A DNA stretch of 64,000 bases, from the NCBI RefSeq assembly GCF_040712315.1, contig NC_134014.1, positions 7,906,244 through 7,970,243 of the forward strand. The letters are read 5' to 3'. Position 1 is the first letter of the stretch. Every line of letters starts with the position of its first letter. Under the pieces are notes generated by a model that did not search any database, was not told the origin of the DNA, and saw nothing but the letters and a program-made list of their open reading frames with translations. Shown here in pieces: positions 1 to 12,293 of this stretch. Made by a program: the position numbers and the translations under genes. The stretch comes from Castanea sativa. Its lineage: Eukaryota > Streptophyta > Magnoliopsida > Fagales > Fagaceae.

Positions 1-480
1 ATGTGGCTGCCACATAAGTTGCCACTATGTCCCTGCATCATTCTCCCCTTCTTGAAAAAGAACTTGTGTTTGACTTTAAAATCCTCCCTCGATTTTTTGA
101 TGTCCAGTCATTCCTTTCCATCCCTTTATCTTCAACAATACAAGTGAAACCAACATGCTATTGACCATTCTTTTCTCGCTTATGATAAATGTTGCTAAAA
201 TTTTTTTGATTTGTAATTCGTTTTGCCAAAGTGTAGTAGATGAAGCCAATGCTACAAACAAATTAGCATACTCACCCATTGATCCAAGATTTCCATCTTC
301 GCAAATTTGTTGTGGCTTTATCCTTGTGAGTTTCAACCAAATTGAATACCTTCACGTTGCACAAAAGTTTCCCAAATAAAATCATGCACCTTTTCCGGAT
401 AAGGAGTCTTAATTTCCATTGATGGACCAAAATCAATATCAAGAATATTTGTCAAATCCAAGAAAATTAACATGTGGATT
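1..480. other. No confident gene
   Basis: AT-rich DNA. The longest open frame reads on the minus strand from about 336 to 76 (86 codons). It has no domain, splice signal or composition I recognise, so I treat it as noise or an old transposon fragment. Confidence 0.4.
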
Positions 481-488
481 TTTCTCCT

Positions 489-632
489 TAAGAGCACCAG
501 CATTGGTGGTGCTAAAAAGCTGTATTGCTATTTTTAGCACCACCAAATACCAAAATGTGGCTACATTGGTGGAGCCAAAGCCATATTTTTTGGCTCCACA
601 GCTACAATGCACAGCCATTGTAGCTCATATGT
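489..632. repeat. Pair of adjacent hairpins, MITE-like
   Basis: Two perfect stem-loops sit side by side. The first pairs 505-518 with 531-544 (14-bp stem, GGTGGTGCTAAAAA). The second pairs 571-579 with 589-597 (9-bp stem, GGAGCCAAA). The left edge (TTAAGAGCACCAGCATTGG) resembles the ends of the MITEs at 31016 and 61274, so this may be a decayed relative. No target duplication was resolved. Confidence 0.4.
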
Positions 633-644
633 AAAAAAAAAAAA

Positions 645-1162
645 AATTATTAAATGTTGTGTAACGTTGTTCCTCCTGAGCTGGAGATCAATTTTGCATC
701 ACATTGCATCCTAGTTATTATAAAATGAATACTGCAGTTTTGTGTCACGAACTGATTTTAGTGAGTGAATATAAGTAAGGTTAAGACTAGACTCAATTGA
801 ATTTCTTGATAACAGGTAAGCTTAAGGCTTTGTTAGAGCTAATTTTCAACCAGCATCTGCTTGTCAAATATTTTTTGCTGTCTGCATATTACATTGCCTT
901 CTATTATGTGTGGTGTATTTTATTAGTTTCCTCTAATATTTCAATAATTTTACTTATAAAAAATTGTAAAATTTGGTGTTCTATTTTATAAACAAATTAG
1001 AATGACAATAAAAAAGGTGTAATAATTTGAACATACTATTTGTGTTTACAAATTTGAAAATTACATGATATTGTGACTGATATAAATAAGCTAGTTTCAT
1101 GCTTACTAAAAAAAAATGCAAATATCATTTTGATAACTATAAATATAAATATCCTTTAATAA
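645..1162. other. AT-rich stretch without recognisable features
   Basis: I see no gene, no coding signal and no structured repeat here. It is the flank of the Mutator-like element that starts at 1172. Confidence 0.4.
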
Positions 1163-1171
1163 TTGTTTTTA

Positions 1172-2919
1172 GGATAAACTACATATTTGGTCCCTAATAT
1201 TTAGATTATATGTCAATTTGGTCTTTAATATTTCAAATGTGTCAAATTAGTCTTTGACCTTTTGATATTGTGTCAATGTGGTCCCGACCGTCAAGTTACT
1301 TAAGTAATAGATGGAAAATTTTAACGTGGTTAACTGTTAAAATAAAATAAAATTTTCTTACCATGTAGACCATTATTGGGATTGCCAAGTCAACATAAGC
1401 TTTAATTAAAAAAAAATATTACTTTATTGTAACGCTTGTAATTGTGCTAATGCTAACTGAAAAACAAAGCAATATGTTTTCAAAAAAGAAAAAGAAAAAC
1501 AAAGCAATATTAAAAAAAATTAAAAAAAAAAAAAAAATTCTGTGTGTGCATTCCGCTTTCAAGTTTCAACAACATGAAAGAAGAAAGCCACTAAAACTCA
1601 GACATTGGCTTTGAAAACAGTTGTAATTTGACAAAATTATACCATAACACCACAAACGTATCAATGATGAGAAAAGGCAGAGGTACTCCCAAGCCCCTTC
1701 TCCTCCATTTCCACTTGGGCCTCTAGATTTGCTCAATTGGGTCTCTTCTGTCTTGCTCACCATCTTCAACAATCTACCACAAATAATTTTCCAAACAAAA
1801 CAAAACAAAACCAAACCAAAGCTCTGCTCTATGTCTCTTTCTCTTCGTGATTTGGTTTTAAGAAGTAGTATTTGCTATGGTTTTTCTGATATGTTAATGT
1901 TACCTTATGTTATATGTGTTGGACTTAGACTTTGGGTTTTGCTTCCAAAAAAAGTATTGGTATTGGCCAAAAACCATACAACTTGAACATTGATTGCCTG
2001 CATTCCTCCATTCCACCAAACTTTTATTGAAACCCATTTCAACCCAAGAGTAAGTATACCAAAATTCGGAGTCACCATAGGGACTTGCCGCCTGTTTTCA
2101 CCTCCTGGCGTCACTGTCGTGCCTCACCATTGAGATTCAATGTTGTTCCTTACTTACTGAACTTTCTGTTAGGGATTTTGAATTTTTGATCACTCCTCAT
2201 TGCCCAGTGAAATCGTGGTTTTACGAAATTTATAGCTTGTTTAGATGGAAGGGAGAGTAGAGGGGAGTAGAGGAGGGGGAGGGAGAGTAAGTTAAATTAC
2301 CTTGTTTGGATTTTTTTAAGGGAGGAGAGGGAGGAATTTGGAGGGGTTTTAACTACTTCTAACCCCCTCATTTTTAATTCCTCCAAATTAGAGAGATTTG
2401 GAGGGATAGTAGAACATAAAAATGCTTGACCAAATGAATTACCAAATTTACCCTTACCATATTAACAAAATTACAGACTATGAAAATGTTAATTATTCCT
2501 CTCACCCTTACTTAATTTTAAAAACATTCAAACAAGGTAAATGATAACCATTCCCCTCTACTCTCCTCTCCACTACTCTCCTCTCATTTTCCTCCAAAAT
2601 TCCAAACATAGCATTAGGGATTATGATCCCAAATTGAGCTTCACGTGTTTGCACGTGAGGCTACTCACTCATTAGTTTTATTTATTTATTTTTAATTAAA
2701 GCTTATGGTGACTTGCAATCCCAATAACAGTCTACGTGACGAGAAAATTATATTTTATTTTAACCGTTAGCCATTTTTGAATATTTCATCAATTACTTAA
2801 CGGTAGAGACCTTATTGACACAACACCAAAATGTCAAAAACTAATTTGACACATTTGAAAGGTCAATGACCAAATTGACATATAACCTAAAGGTTAGGGA
2901 CCAACTATGTAGTTTACCC
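1172..2919. mobile_element. Non-autonomous Mutator-like element with long TIRs
   Basis: The two ends are long imperfect inverted repeats of roughly 240 bp (about 1172-1415 against about 2680-2919). They open with GGATAAACTACATA on the left and close with its near-complement TATGTAGTTTACCC on the right. The flanks TTGTTTTTA (1163-1171) and TTATTTTTA (2920-2928) look like a 9-bp target duplication with one mismatch, the size made by Mutator-type transposases. No transposase is visible. The interior (about 1560-2230) is less AT-rich and has short open frames on both strands; it could be captured host sequence, but I cannot name a source. Confidence 0.7.
2233..2613. repeat. Nested TIR element (MITE)
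   Basis: A smaller inverted-repeat element sits inside the Mutator-like element. Its purine-rich left end (TTAGATGGAAGGGAGAGTAG) is mirrored by a pyrimidine-rich right end (CTCTCATTTTCCTCC then AATTCCAAACATAGC). A second inner inverted pair contains CCTTGTTTGGAT and ATTCAAACAAGG. Boundaries are approximate. Confidence 0.5.
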
Positions 2920-2928
2920 TTATTTTTA

Positions 2929-3250
2929 AAAGCTAATGTGGAAGAAATTTGTAAAATTGTTTGAATCTCTAGCATTATTCTTCTTTTAAATATGGCAAGA
3001 GGAAGCCAAAGATTGGGAAAACATGAATTTTTTTTTAAAATTTTATAGTGGTTCATCAAGAGGGAGAAAATATAAAACAGAATAGAATTTCATAATTTAT
3101 TGTACTAAATAAGAGAGAGAACAGTAAAACATGCTATATTAATTAAGATATATAGTGTTTTTTGAACCGTTAGATTGCTTAAAGATCTTTGGTGGATAAA
3201 ATGTGTAATTTTTGTAAAATTACACCAGGTGTAACTTCACTAACTTAAAC

Positions 3251-3252
<2 letters not shown>
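2929..3252. other. AT-rich spacer
   Basis: There is no gene or clear repeat between the Mutator-like element and the TA microsatellite. Confidence 0.4.

Positions 3253-3298
<46 letters not shown>
3253..3298. repeat. (TA)n microsatellite
   Basis: About 23 uninterrupted TA units. The solo LTR is inserted at its right end, and its target duplication (ATATT) is drawn from this tract. Confidence 0.9.
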
Positions 3299-3302
<4 letters not shown>

Positions 3303-3751
3303 GAGAGTGTAAGGTCTAAGTACGAAATAGAGCCTGTGGGCCCAGTTCGAGGAGGTGGAGAGGCCCACCCACACATTAGTGCTGACTTGACACATGGATA
3401 AGAATCTGAGGAGAAGAGACAAAGAGGCCGATCCCCCGAGGAGCCTGAAGAGCGAGCGTTCCTCGGATTACTTTGAGTAGGCCACTTGCATCGGAAGACA
3501 AAATACTGAGGAAGACAGTAAAGATGCCCAAGCAAAGAAGAAGGGAAATATCCAGATAAAGTAGTCATCACCTCCACATTCAATGCAATGCATCAACTTA
3601 GTTGTCTGCATTAATGGAGGAATGATCCTTGAACAGTGTCCTCACAGCTTGCAACACATTTTTCCACCTCCAACAAAATGTTGATAGGACAAGCATCCAA
3701 AGGAATGTTAATAACGGTACAATTGGAGGGCTAGGATGCAATTCAGCTGAC

Positions 3752-3759
3752 TATATAAA
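3752..3759 (+). promoter_or_regulatory. TATA box of the solo LTR
   Basis: TATATAAA lies near the middle of the solo LTR, where a U3/R boundary would be expected. It sets the LTR's orientation. Confidence 0.5.
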
Positions 3760-3947
3760 GAAAGGAAATCCCTCTAGAAAGGGGGACAAAAAAACTCAAA
3801 GGAAATACTTCCTGTGAAGAACTATCTAGTAATTCAAACTTGAATATTATATGAACTTATGTTCCTTGGCCTATCTCGAGGAAGTGTTAATCAAAGAACT
3901 TGCTACCCTCTGGTACCTTGTGCTATATTTTTTTCAATTACCATCTT

Positions 3948-4006
3948 CTAAAACCATTCAAGCAGATCAAGGTTGACTTTGGGAGCCCACTCTCTAATAA
4001 ATTAAT
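3948..4006 (+). repeat. 59-bp direct repeat, left copy
   Basis: This LTR sequence is repeated at 5718-5776 with two substitutions. The two copies abut the ends of the TIR element at 4007-5717. Confidence 0.85.
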
Positions 4007-5717
4007 GGCGTAAGTGCACTTTTAGTCCCTACATTTTGGCTTTTTTCCATTTTAGTCCCTATATTTTAATTTCACCACATTTAGTCCTTAAATCAATTAG
4101 CGCGTGTTATTTTGGTCATTTCCGTCAGTCACAGCCGGTAATATCTGACGTGGCAAACGGAGGACTTAAATATTATTAAAAATCCACATCACCCATGACA
4201 CATCAACATATAAATTTAAAAAAATTAATTTATTAATTTTAACTAAATAAAAAATTAAAAACCAAAATTCAAATGAATTAAGATCTAAAAGTTTATTGAA
4301 CAAGAACACCAAGAACACCAACCCAGATCTAAAAGATTCTCCCATTGTTTCTCTTCTTGCATTTTCTTAGCAACCAAACATGCAAAACACACAGCAATCT
4401 TCAAATGAGACTAAAACCCAACAATCACAAAAATACCAAAACACAACATCTTAACCAAAACACTAAAACATCTCTACCGAACCCAATCAACTAAACACCA
4501 AACATCAAAACTCAACCAAACATAACAATAGACCAAGAAAATCCTCCACCGATTCACCACCTTTAAACCCCACCAATGGCCAAAAAATCCAGATCTACCC
4601 ACCACCTCTGAGCCCAGTTGACCACCGCCACCCAGACCCATAAAACCCAACCAACACCATTGATCTCCACCTCCACCGAGCTGAGTCTGTCTTTCTCCAC
4701 CTCCATCGCTAGTCTCCACCACCGATTTGAGCCCCTCCACTAACTTACTACCGATCTGCAACCACCACCTCCACTACTGATCTGCAACCACCACTTCCAC
4801 CACCACCGATCCAATCCCTCATTCTCTCTCTTTAACCCAAATCAAACCCATATAGGAAAAAGAGAGAAAGACAGAAAACTGAAAGAGAGTTGAGAGAGAA
4901 AGCGAGAGTCGACTACCGAGAGAGAGGGGAAAATGAAAATTGACCCACCGCTGAGAGAGAGAGAGAGAGTGCAAAGCACTGATCTGAGCGAGGAGAATTG
5001 ATGCCGCGCCACATGGAAGGTTCTTTGCAGATACTGCGCCACAGTGTGCACACCTTCTGCGCAGTCTCGAGGATCTCGACCGTGCTGAGTCTCTAGAGGA
5101 TCGACTTCGTCACGTCCCTCAGGAGCTCCAGCCAATTCCTTGGAATCTCCTTTTTCTTCCACACTTTCTTAGTTTGCTTTTTCGAAGAAGATGAAGAAGG
5201 AGCACAAGAAGTAGAAGAAGAAGAAGAAGAAGGAGTAGGCTCCTTTTTCTTCCATACTTTCTTTTGAGGCACTTTCGGATTGGGATTGTCTTGAAATTTG
5301 AATTTTTGCATTTGGATTTTAGGTTCGGCGGTGAGAATTGGAATTTCTAGGGTTTTGGATTTGGTGTGTTCTGTAGTTTCTAGGAAATGAGAATTTGAAA
5401 GAGAATGAAAGAAAGTGGATATGAACATGTTCTTCAGAAAAAATAATGAAAGAAATAAATATTTTTAATTTAATTATCTTATTTTATTTTAAAAGAATTT
5501 TAAAAAAACATGAAAATGTCTTTTTTTATTTATTATTTTATGTTGACTTGGCATTTATTAAATAACAAATAATTTTTTTTATTCACCACGTTAGCATTTA
5601 CTGTGTCAACAGTACACTCCGTTTGCCACATCAGATATTTCCGGCTGTTGACTGACACAAAGGACCAACATAACACACGCTAATTGATTTAGGGACTAAA
5701 AATGCATTTACACCCGC
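4007..5717. mobile_element. TIR element (Mutator-like termini) inside the solo LTR
   Basis: The left end (GGCGTAAGTGCACTTTTAGT) is mirrored by the right end (GACTAAAAATGCATTTACAC). The inverted similarity continues about 170 bp inward, including GTGGCAAACGG against CCGTTTGCCACA, though the left arm carries about 55 bp extra. The interior (about 4300-5430) is GC-richer and on the minus strand has two overlapping long open frames (5162-4842 and 5428-5093). Their predicted Lys/Ser-rich peptide holds KKVWKKKE twice. This could be captured gene sequence. No transposase is visible. Instead of a 9-bp duplication the element is bounded by a 59-bp one. Confidence 0.6.
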
Positions 5718-5776
5718 CTAAAACCATCCAAACAGATCAAGGTTGACTTTGGGAGCCCACTCTCTAATAAATTAAT
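5718..5776 (+). repeat. 59-bp direct repeat, right copy
   Basis: Matches 3948-4006 at 57 of 59 positions and directly follows the right terminus of the nested TIR element. Confidence 0.85.
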
Positions 5777-5845
5777 TGTATGGGCCATATTACTTAAGCT
5801 TTCCATTCTTGCTGGGCCTAAGTGCTTACCCCCGCCTACAATATT

Positions 5846-6364
5846 GTTTTTACATTCTTGATTGTGGGTGATTAATTTTTTTTCCTTTTTTTGTTAGACC
5901 TAGTTTCCAAGGTAGCAAAAGTAATTAAATTTGTGCAAGAATACCATATTTCTAATCCATTTTTTATCATATAAATCTTAAAAAACTAACACCAAAATTT
6001 CATTATACTTAAATAATTATTGAACCACTTAAAATAATTAATATATAAAAATATATTTATTTTCAGATTAGTTATCTTTTTAATTACATAAAATAAATAC
6101 TACAATATTGGTTATATATATATAATATCACTAAAAGAAGTTAAGAAATCTAAATAGAAGGACTAACTTAAGTAAATTCACAAATATTTAATTTTTTATG
6201 ACTTTTGTGTCAATTGTTGTCAAAATGACTAAACGTTCTAAATCAATTATTATTATTGTTATAAATGAAAATATTTTCTTATATAAGGAAGAATTTTATA
6301 TTTTAAATAAATTGTTATAAATATAAATACAAATATTTTCTTATATAATACATATATAAATAAG
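5846..6364. other. AT-rich intergenic DNA
   Basis: I see no gene, RNA or structured repeat. Confidence 0.4.
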
Positions 6365-6761
6365 GACAAAGTTTAATTACAAAATTGGTTGTAGCCTAAG
6401 GTTACAACCTTATCCAATAAAATAAGCATTTCTACATATTTTGAAAATCTAACCATTGAATTACATGTTCTTTACATTCTTAATACACATATCAAATTTT
6501 GTGTCAATCAAATATTATTTATATGATCTATAAGCTTATATTTTATGTATAATCTTAGACTACAAAAACTTATAATTTAAACAATATATTGTTGACATAG
6601 TTATTGATATATCTTTGATTTTCTAGAAATTTTACAAGCATGAAAGATATAAGAAGAACATGTAATCCAATAGTGAATTTGTCAAAATTTAACTCCAATA
6701 AAAAGATACTAAGTTAGGTGGTAGCCTTAGGCTATAGCTAATTTTGTACTTAAATTTTGTC
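6365..6761. mobile_element. MITE with ~45-bp TIRs
   Basis: The left end (GACAAAGTTTAATTACAAAA then TTGGTTGTAGCCTAAGG) is the near-complement of the right end (GCCTTAGGCTATAGC then AATTTTGTACTTAAATTTTG). The interior is AT-rich and non-coding. No clean target duplication was found. Confidence 0.6.
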
Positions 6762-8165
6762 ATAATAATAATCATTTAAATTCCTCTAATATAAATGATT
6801 GATGTATAATAATATATAATTAATATATGTATTTACTCCATTAATTAATTCAATGAACTAATACTATAATGTAAATGCAAATTTTATTGATGTGTGGGCC
6901 TAAATAAAGAAAATTTTAAAGAATGCGTCACATGGTAGAACCTCTTGCTCTCTCGCACAAGGTCTCTACTTTATATATATATATATATAGATAGATTTTG
7001 GATGGCATGACACCCTAAAGATGCTCTATTTCTTATTCAAGCATATTATATGTACGTAGTTAACAATGGCTAAGTTCTTTTGTAGATGTCTCCAAGCATA
7101 GGGGAGAGGTACAAATGCACAGAATGAAAGGAGGCATAATGTTTTGACCTTTGTGTAGACTGAAGAATGCCATATTATACATCCCACGAGACCCCAATCC
7201 AATTCATTCAGCTGCATAAACCAGAACGTAAGTTTGAGATTTTACAGCTAATGAGCAATTGTGGATTTGTAGATGTTTGGTTACTTTTTGCTTAGGGGAT
7301 TCTTTGCTGCAGAATAACTATTCTTTTCCTTGTCCATATGTTCTGTTGATTAGCAAGCTATTTGAACTTGGACCAAAAACAGAAAGAAAATAAAGCAAAA
7401 GGTACATTTAACAAAGAAATGAACCTTAACCATTCTGCAGTTCATTAAGTTTCTAACAAGAAAACAAAGAAATGAACCTTAACCATCAATTAACAGTAGC
7501 AAAATACAGTTAGAGTTATCCTCAAAATAAAACTGGTTGTCCATGTTAACTTCAGTAATTGATTGTTTTAATCAAATTTCAGCAATGAACTATAGCTTGC
7601 AAATGCCACCATCATGGTATAGCTTACAGTGGAATCGGATAATGTAAATAACCCTAATATCTTATTTAGGAAGATTCTGGCATTTTTTGTTCAATAATTT
7701 TCATTGTTGGCGGTCTAAGTTCTTCTGATACCTTTCTGTGAGTACCTTGTACATCTAGAACATTGATCCTTTCTCTTTCTATAGTCGTGATCTTTTTCAT
7801 TATTGCTTTTATACCCAAAAAAAAAAAAAAAAATCCTTTTCTTGCTACTAAATATGAGAAGTTGAAATCACATAGATAAGATAAATGGGGAAATTGCAAA
7901 ATCATATAGTTCTAGGCAGCAAGAATCCGTTAAGAAAATTTTGCCTTAATTATGATTCATTTTGAAAAGATTACGGCATAGCAATTGTCACCTAATCCTA
8001 AAAATCTATGAAAGCACCATTGTGGTCATCAAATTCAACTCCATCCATTTTATTGGGCTGCTCACATTTTCCGGCCAGAGTGTTTTTTCTTCCTTGATGA
8101 CTCTTTCATTTTTCTCTCTCTAATTTATTTGATTGATCCAACAACAACAAAGCCCAGGTACCAAA
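6762..8165. other. Intergenic DNA with a possible retroposon tail
   Basis: No gene is supported. A run of A preceded by TATACCC at about 7811-7833 looks like the poly(A) tail of an old plus-strand retroposon; the remnant at 28719-30917 ends the same way. The ORFs here have no recognisable domain. Confidence 0.35.
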
Positions 8166-8180
8166 TTTTTTGGGGTAAGC
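8166..8180 (+). repeat. LINE target-site duplication, left copy
   Basis: TTTTTTGGGGTAAGC matches TTTTTTGGAGTTAGC at 13974-13988 at 13 of 15 positions. It directly precedes the poly(T) that marks the LINE 3' end. Confidence 0.6.
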
Positions 8181-8221
8181 TTTTTTTTTTTTGTTGAGAA
8201 AGAAGACATCATATCACTTTA

Positions 8222-11200
8222 TTAAGGGGGGCCAATTGAATCAGCTAGTAGTACAAAGAAAATGTCAGGTGGTACATCTTCCATCCAGACCATCAAATGT
8301 GTGAGGGAATTTGCTTTCCTCGCTAAATAATGGGCCACCTTATATCCTAGTCGTTGTACAAAGGAACAATCAAAGCACAAGAAATGCGAACTAAGAAATA
8401 AAATGTCCTGTAGAAGGTGCCCATAGTGTGCCAAACTGCTACTGCCCTGTTTTAAAGCTTTCATCAGGATCTCAGAATCGCCTTCGAGTACAACATTGTC
8501 AAAGCCCAATTCCAAGGCAAACTCAAGTGCTCTACGTGCTGCAAGAATCTCGACTTCAATCACTGTGTTTGGGAGTGGTATTTTCTGTGATAACGAGGCC
8601 ATAGGAAGGCCTTCACTGTTTCAGATAATGATTCCCAAACCCGCAGTACCTGTATCAGCAAATGTGGGGCCATCAAAATTAATTTTGTAGCTGTTTTCTC
8701 CAGGGGGGACCAAGTGGATGGTTGTTGCTGTCCTTTAGGTAGTGTTGGTGATTCAGAGGGGAGGGTCTCGAGCCATCTGTCACGAGCTGCATCTAATATT
8801 TTGTCCACAGGTATAGCTGGTTTGCCAAGTCGAAGATTGTTTCGACGGTTTCACAGGTTCCATATCACTGAGGTAAAGAGCTCCGGATCCTTATCACCTG
8901 CAAAAATAAACTCAATAATGTTAGTGAAAGAGATGCTCCTCTTGAGAGCATCGTGGTTCCACATGGGTGTGTGACGCCATAGAGGTTCTAGTATCGGGCA
9001 TTGGTATAGTGAATGCACAGTATCTTCTTTATGCTGTTTACAGGCTTCACACAAGTCATCTCCCAGTATTTTGCGCCTGACCAAGTTTGCTTTAGTAGGA
9101 ATGGAATTTTTGCAAGCCCTCCATACTAGATGCTTTACTTTGTTTGGCACTCTAAGGTTCCAGATTTTTTTCCACAGTGGTTTCATGGGTTCAAAGTTGG
9201 ACGGGCCCTGTTGTTGCATCAGTTGAGCATCTGGCAGGAACTTGTAACCATCTAGGTTATAAGGCTAGATCAGTACATCATCCCAAATGGATTGGCAAAG
9301 AGGGATATTTTTAATGATGGAGGCTTCAAACTCATAAAACATCCCATCAATGACATCCTCTCTCCATTCTCTGTAGACTGGGTCTATCAAATCTCTTACC
9401 AGGACAGCTTCTCCACCATCAGGCCTTAGTGAAATGACCTTTGGATGGCTTTTAATAGGGAGCCAATTATCGACCCAAACATGGACCGAATCTCCCCTCC
9501 CAATTCTCCATGTCGCCCTCCTTTTAATCACTTCCCTACCTTTGAGGATACTCTTCCAAGCATACAATGCATTGCCTAGATTCTTGGCTTCCATGATTGT
9601 AGAGTTTGGGAAGAATTTTGCTTTGAACAATCGATAGAGCAGGGATTGAGAATCATGAAAGAGTCGCCATGTTTGTTTTGCTAAGAGAGCGTCATTGAAC
9701 AGTGAGAGATCTTTAAAGCCCATACCTCCTTGTGACTTTGGTCTACATAAATCTTGCCACTTTACTCAATGTATCTTCCTACTATCTCCTCTTTGGCCCC
9801 AAAAAAATCTACAAATCAACAACTCAATTTCATGGCATAAGGTGACCGGCAACTTGATACATGTCATAGTATATGTGGGGAGAGCTTGAGCCACTGTATT
9901 GATCAAAATTTCCCTCCCCGCTTGTGATAAAAGCTTACCCTCCCATACTTGCAATTTATTCCAAATTCTGTTGTTTAATATGAGTGAAGCTCTCCCTTTT
10001 TTTTTCGGCCTACAAGTGATGGAAGACCAAGGTATTTTTCATAGTGTTAGATGATTGGGACTCCGAGCAAATCCTTGATCATTGTTTGCCTCATATTATC
10101 TGTGGACTTGCTGAAAAACAAGGTGGTCTTTGCTCTATTAATTTGCTGACCAGAGGCTCTTTCATATTTTGCAAGGATATTAAGCAAGCTTTGGCATTCA
10201 CTTTCACTAGATTTGCAAAAAATTAGACTATCATCAGCAAAAAGAAGGCGGGTTAGTTTAGGCCCATTTCTACAAATAGAAACACCCTCAATATCTCCAT
10301 CATTGGCTGCTTTACTTATCAAGCCATGCAACCCCTTGGTACACATGAGAAAAAGGGAGGGGGAGAGGGGTCACCTTGGCGAAGTCCCCGTGTGGGGGTG
10401 ATCTCACCATGAGGTTCTCCATTTATCAAAACAAAGTAAGATGCCGTTGTAATACATACCATCATAAGCTTCACCCACCTCTCATGAAAACCCATTTTTT
10501 CCAACACCTTTTCCATATAAGCCCATTCAACCCTGTCATAAGTTTTACTCATATCAAGCTTTAAAGCCATAAACCCCGTCTTCGCTTTGGTGTGGTTTCT
10601 CATATAGTGCAATGTTTCAAAGGCTGCTAAGATGTTATCAAAAATTCGGCGCTCTGACATAAATGCACTTTGGTGTTCAGAGATAAGTAGTGGCATAATA
10701 TCTCTCAACTTGTTTGCTAGTACCTTAGAGAAGATTCTATACAAAACATTACTTAAACTGATCGGTCTAAATTGGTGCACATATTCCGGATTTTTTACCT
10801 TAGGAATTAGGGTGATAAATGAATGTCCAAGTGATGGAGGTAACACCCCAGTATTAAGGTAATGTAAAATTGAATGTGACACATCCGAACCAAGCAAAGA
10901 CCAATAAGTTTTATAGAAAATGGGTGGCATATTGTCGGGGCCATGCGCTTTCATGGGCGCCATTTGCTTGAGGGAAGTCTCCACTTCTTCCATTGTAAAG
11001 TCCCTAATAAGTTTGTCATTCATCTTAGCTATTACTACCCGAGGAATAACCTCCACCACTTCTTCAAAGCTGTTCGGGTTTGCTGAGGTAAAGAGGTCTG
11101 TATAGAACTTCAGGATTGTGGCTATAATCTATGTTGGCCAAGTGCACCATCTGCCCGTGTGGTCATACAAATTTCTTATGTAATTTCGGCGACGACGTTA

Positions 11201-12293
11201 AGAGGCTTTGCTGTGAAAAAACCATGTAATACGGTCCCCATCATTAAGCCACATAATCCTTGACCTCTATGCCCACATTTTCGCCTCTTTATCTAGTAAC
11301 AGGTTCACTTCAGCTTCTAGAATTCTCATGCGATTTGAATTACCAGTTCTGACCGCCTCTCTCTCAGCTTGCTACAACTGCTTTTTTTTTTTTTTCTAAT
11401 TCATGTTTCACATTGCCAAAGCTCTTTTTACTCCATAGAGCTAATTCTTGTCCACACTTGTCAACCTTTTTTAGCACCCTTGTCTCCCATGGATCTGTTA
11501 TAGGTTCCTTCCAAACTGCCTCCACCGTATCACTACAACCTTTGTCCGTTAGCCACATATGTTCAAAGCGAAACGGTTTTTGAAAGCTTGAATCCATACC
11601 TTCGGGTGTAATCCAAAGTGCTTTGTGATCAAAAGTTGTGACATCCAAATGGTGGATTGAGTGCCAGGGAACATAGGAAACCATTCATTGGTCGCCACAA
11701 CCCTATCTAACCTCTCCCACACCGTGTACCATGTATAATGCTTATACCAAGTGAAGGGGAAACCCACAAAACCCAAGTCCATGTAGCCACACTCATCCAA
11801 AACGTTTCTAAAGGGTTGCATTTGATTTTGTGGCCTATCTCTGCCTCCTTCTTTCTCTGATTTGTCGCGTTATTTCATTGAAGTCCCCGACGCATAGCCA
11901 AGGAGAAACACCCCGGTTCTTCAAAGTTCTAAGTTTAGCCCAAGCTTCGTGTCGTTTCTGTGTATCGGGTTCACCATAGAAGCCCGTGAACCTCCATTCG
12001 TTATCCTTATTTTTATTGACGGTGGTGTCAATATGATTATGAGAGAAAGTTTCAATGTCCAAGTTAAACTCTTCCTTCCAAAAAATAGCCAAACCTCCTG
12101 CCTTATTTCTCCTAGGAGCTTCAAATAATATTTTGAACTGAATTCGTTGTTATATCCATTCTAGCCTTGCTTTATCTGTTCATGTCTAGGCTAAAAACAT
12201 GACAGAGGGATCTTTTGTCCGCACTATCTCTGCAAGCTGGTCTTCTGTACGTAGATTTCCAAGCCCACGACAGTTCCACACAAGTAGACTCAT
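8222..12293 (-). pseudogene. LINE ORF2 (endonuclease-RT-RNase H), broken
   Basis: ORF2 of the LINE would encode the replication enzyme. Reading on the minus strand from an ATG at 12293, the order is as follows. The endonuclease start contains NCRGLGN, and the endonuclease continues at about 12092-11835 (VGDFNEI) and 11821-11549. The reverse transcriptase spans 11059-10047, with FRPISLSNVLYRIFSK, GLRQGDP and the catalytic FADD box near 10245. The region from 9954 to 9265 follows, then a zf-RVT zinc-binding domain at 9219-8851 (KIWNLRVPNKVKHLVWRACK). A C-terminal RNase H ends the ORF at 8602-8222 (EILAARRALEFALELG, GDSE). The frame changes several times, for example near 10340-10380 in the RT just after GLRQGDP, so no full protein can be made. 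Confidence 0.85.

Larger units (their letters stand above)
3300..5840 (+). mobile_element. Solo LTR, interrupted by a nested TIR element
   Basis: The block begins TGTGAGAGTG and ends CGCCTACA, with TG...CA termini. It is flanked by identical ATATT at 3295-3299 and 5841-5845, the 5-bp target duplication expected of an LTR retrotransposon. No gag or pol follows, so only one LTR is left. A TATATAAA box at 3752-3759 gives plus orientation. The LTR is split by an insertion at 4007-5717. Removing that insertion and one copy of the 59-bp duplication leaves about 771 bp. Confidence 0.75.

Noticed and set aside
76..336. Minus-strand 86-codon frame
   Set aside because: No domain, no splice signals and ordinary AT-rich composition.
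3240..3583. Minus-strand frames running into a long YI/IY repeat
   Set aside because: The repeat is the TA microsatellite translated; the rest lies inside the solo LTR.
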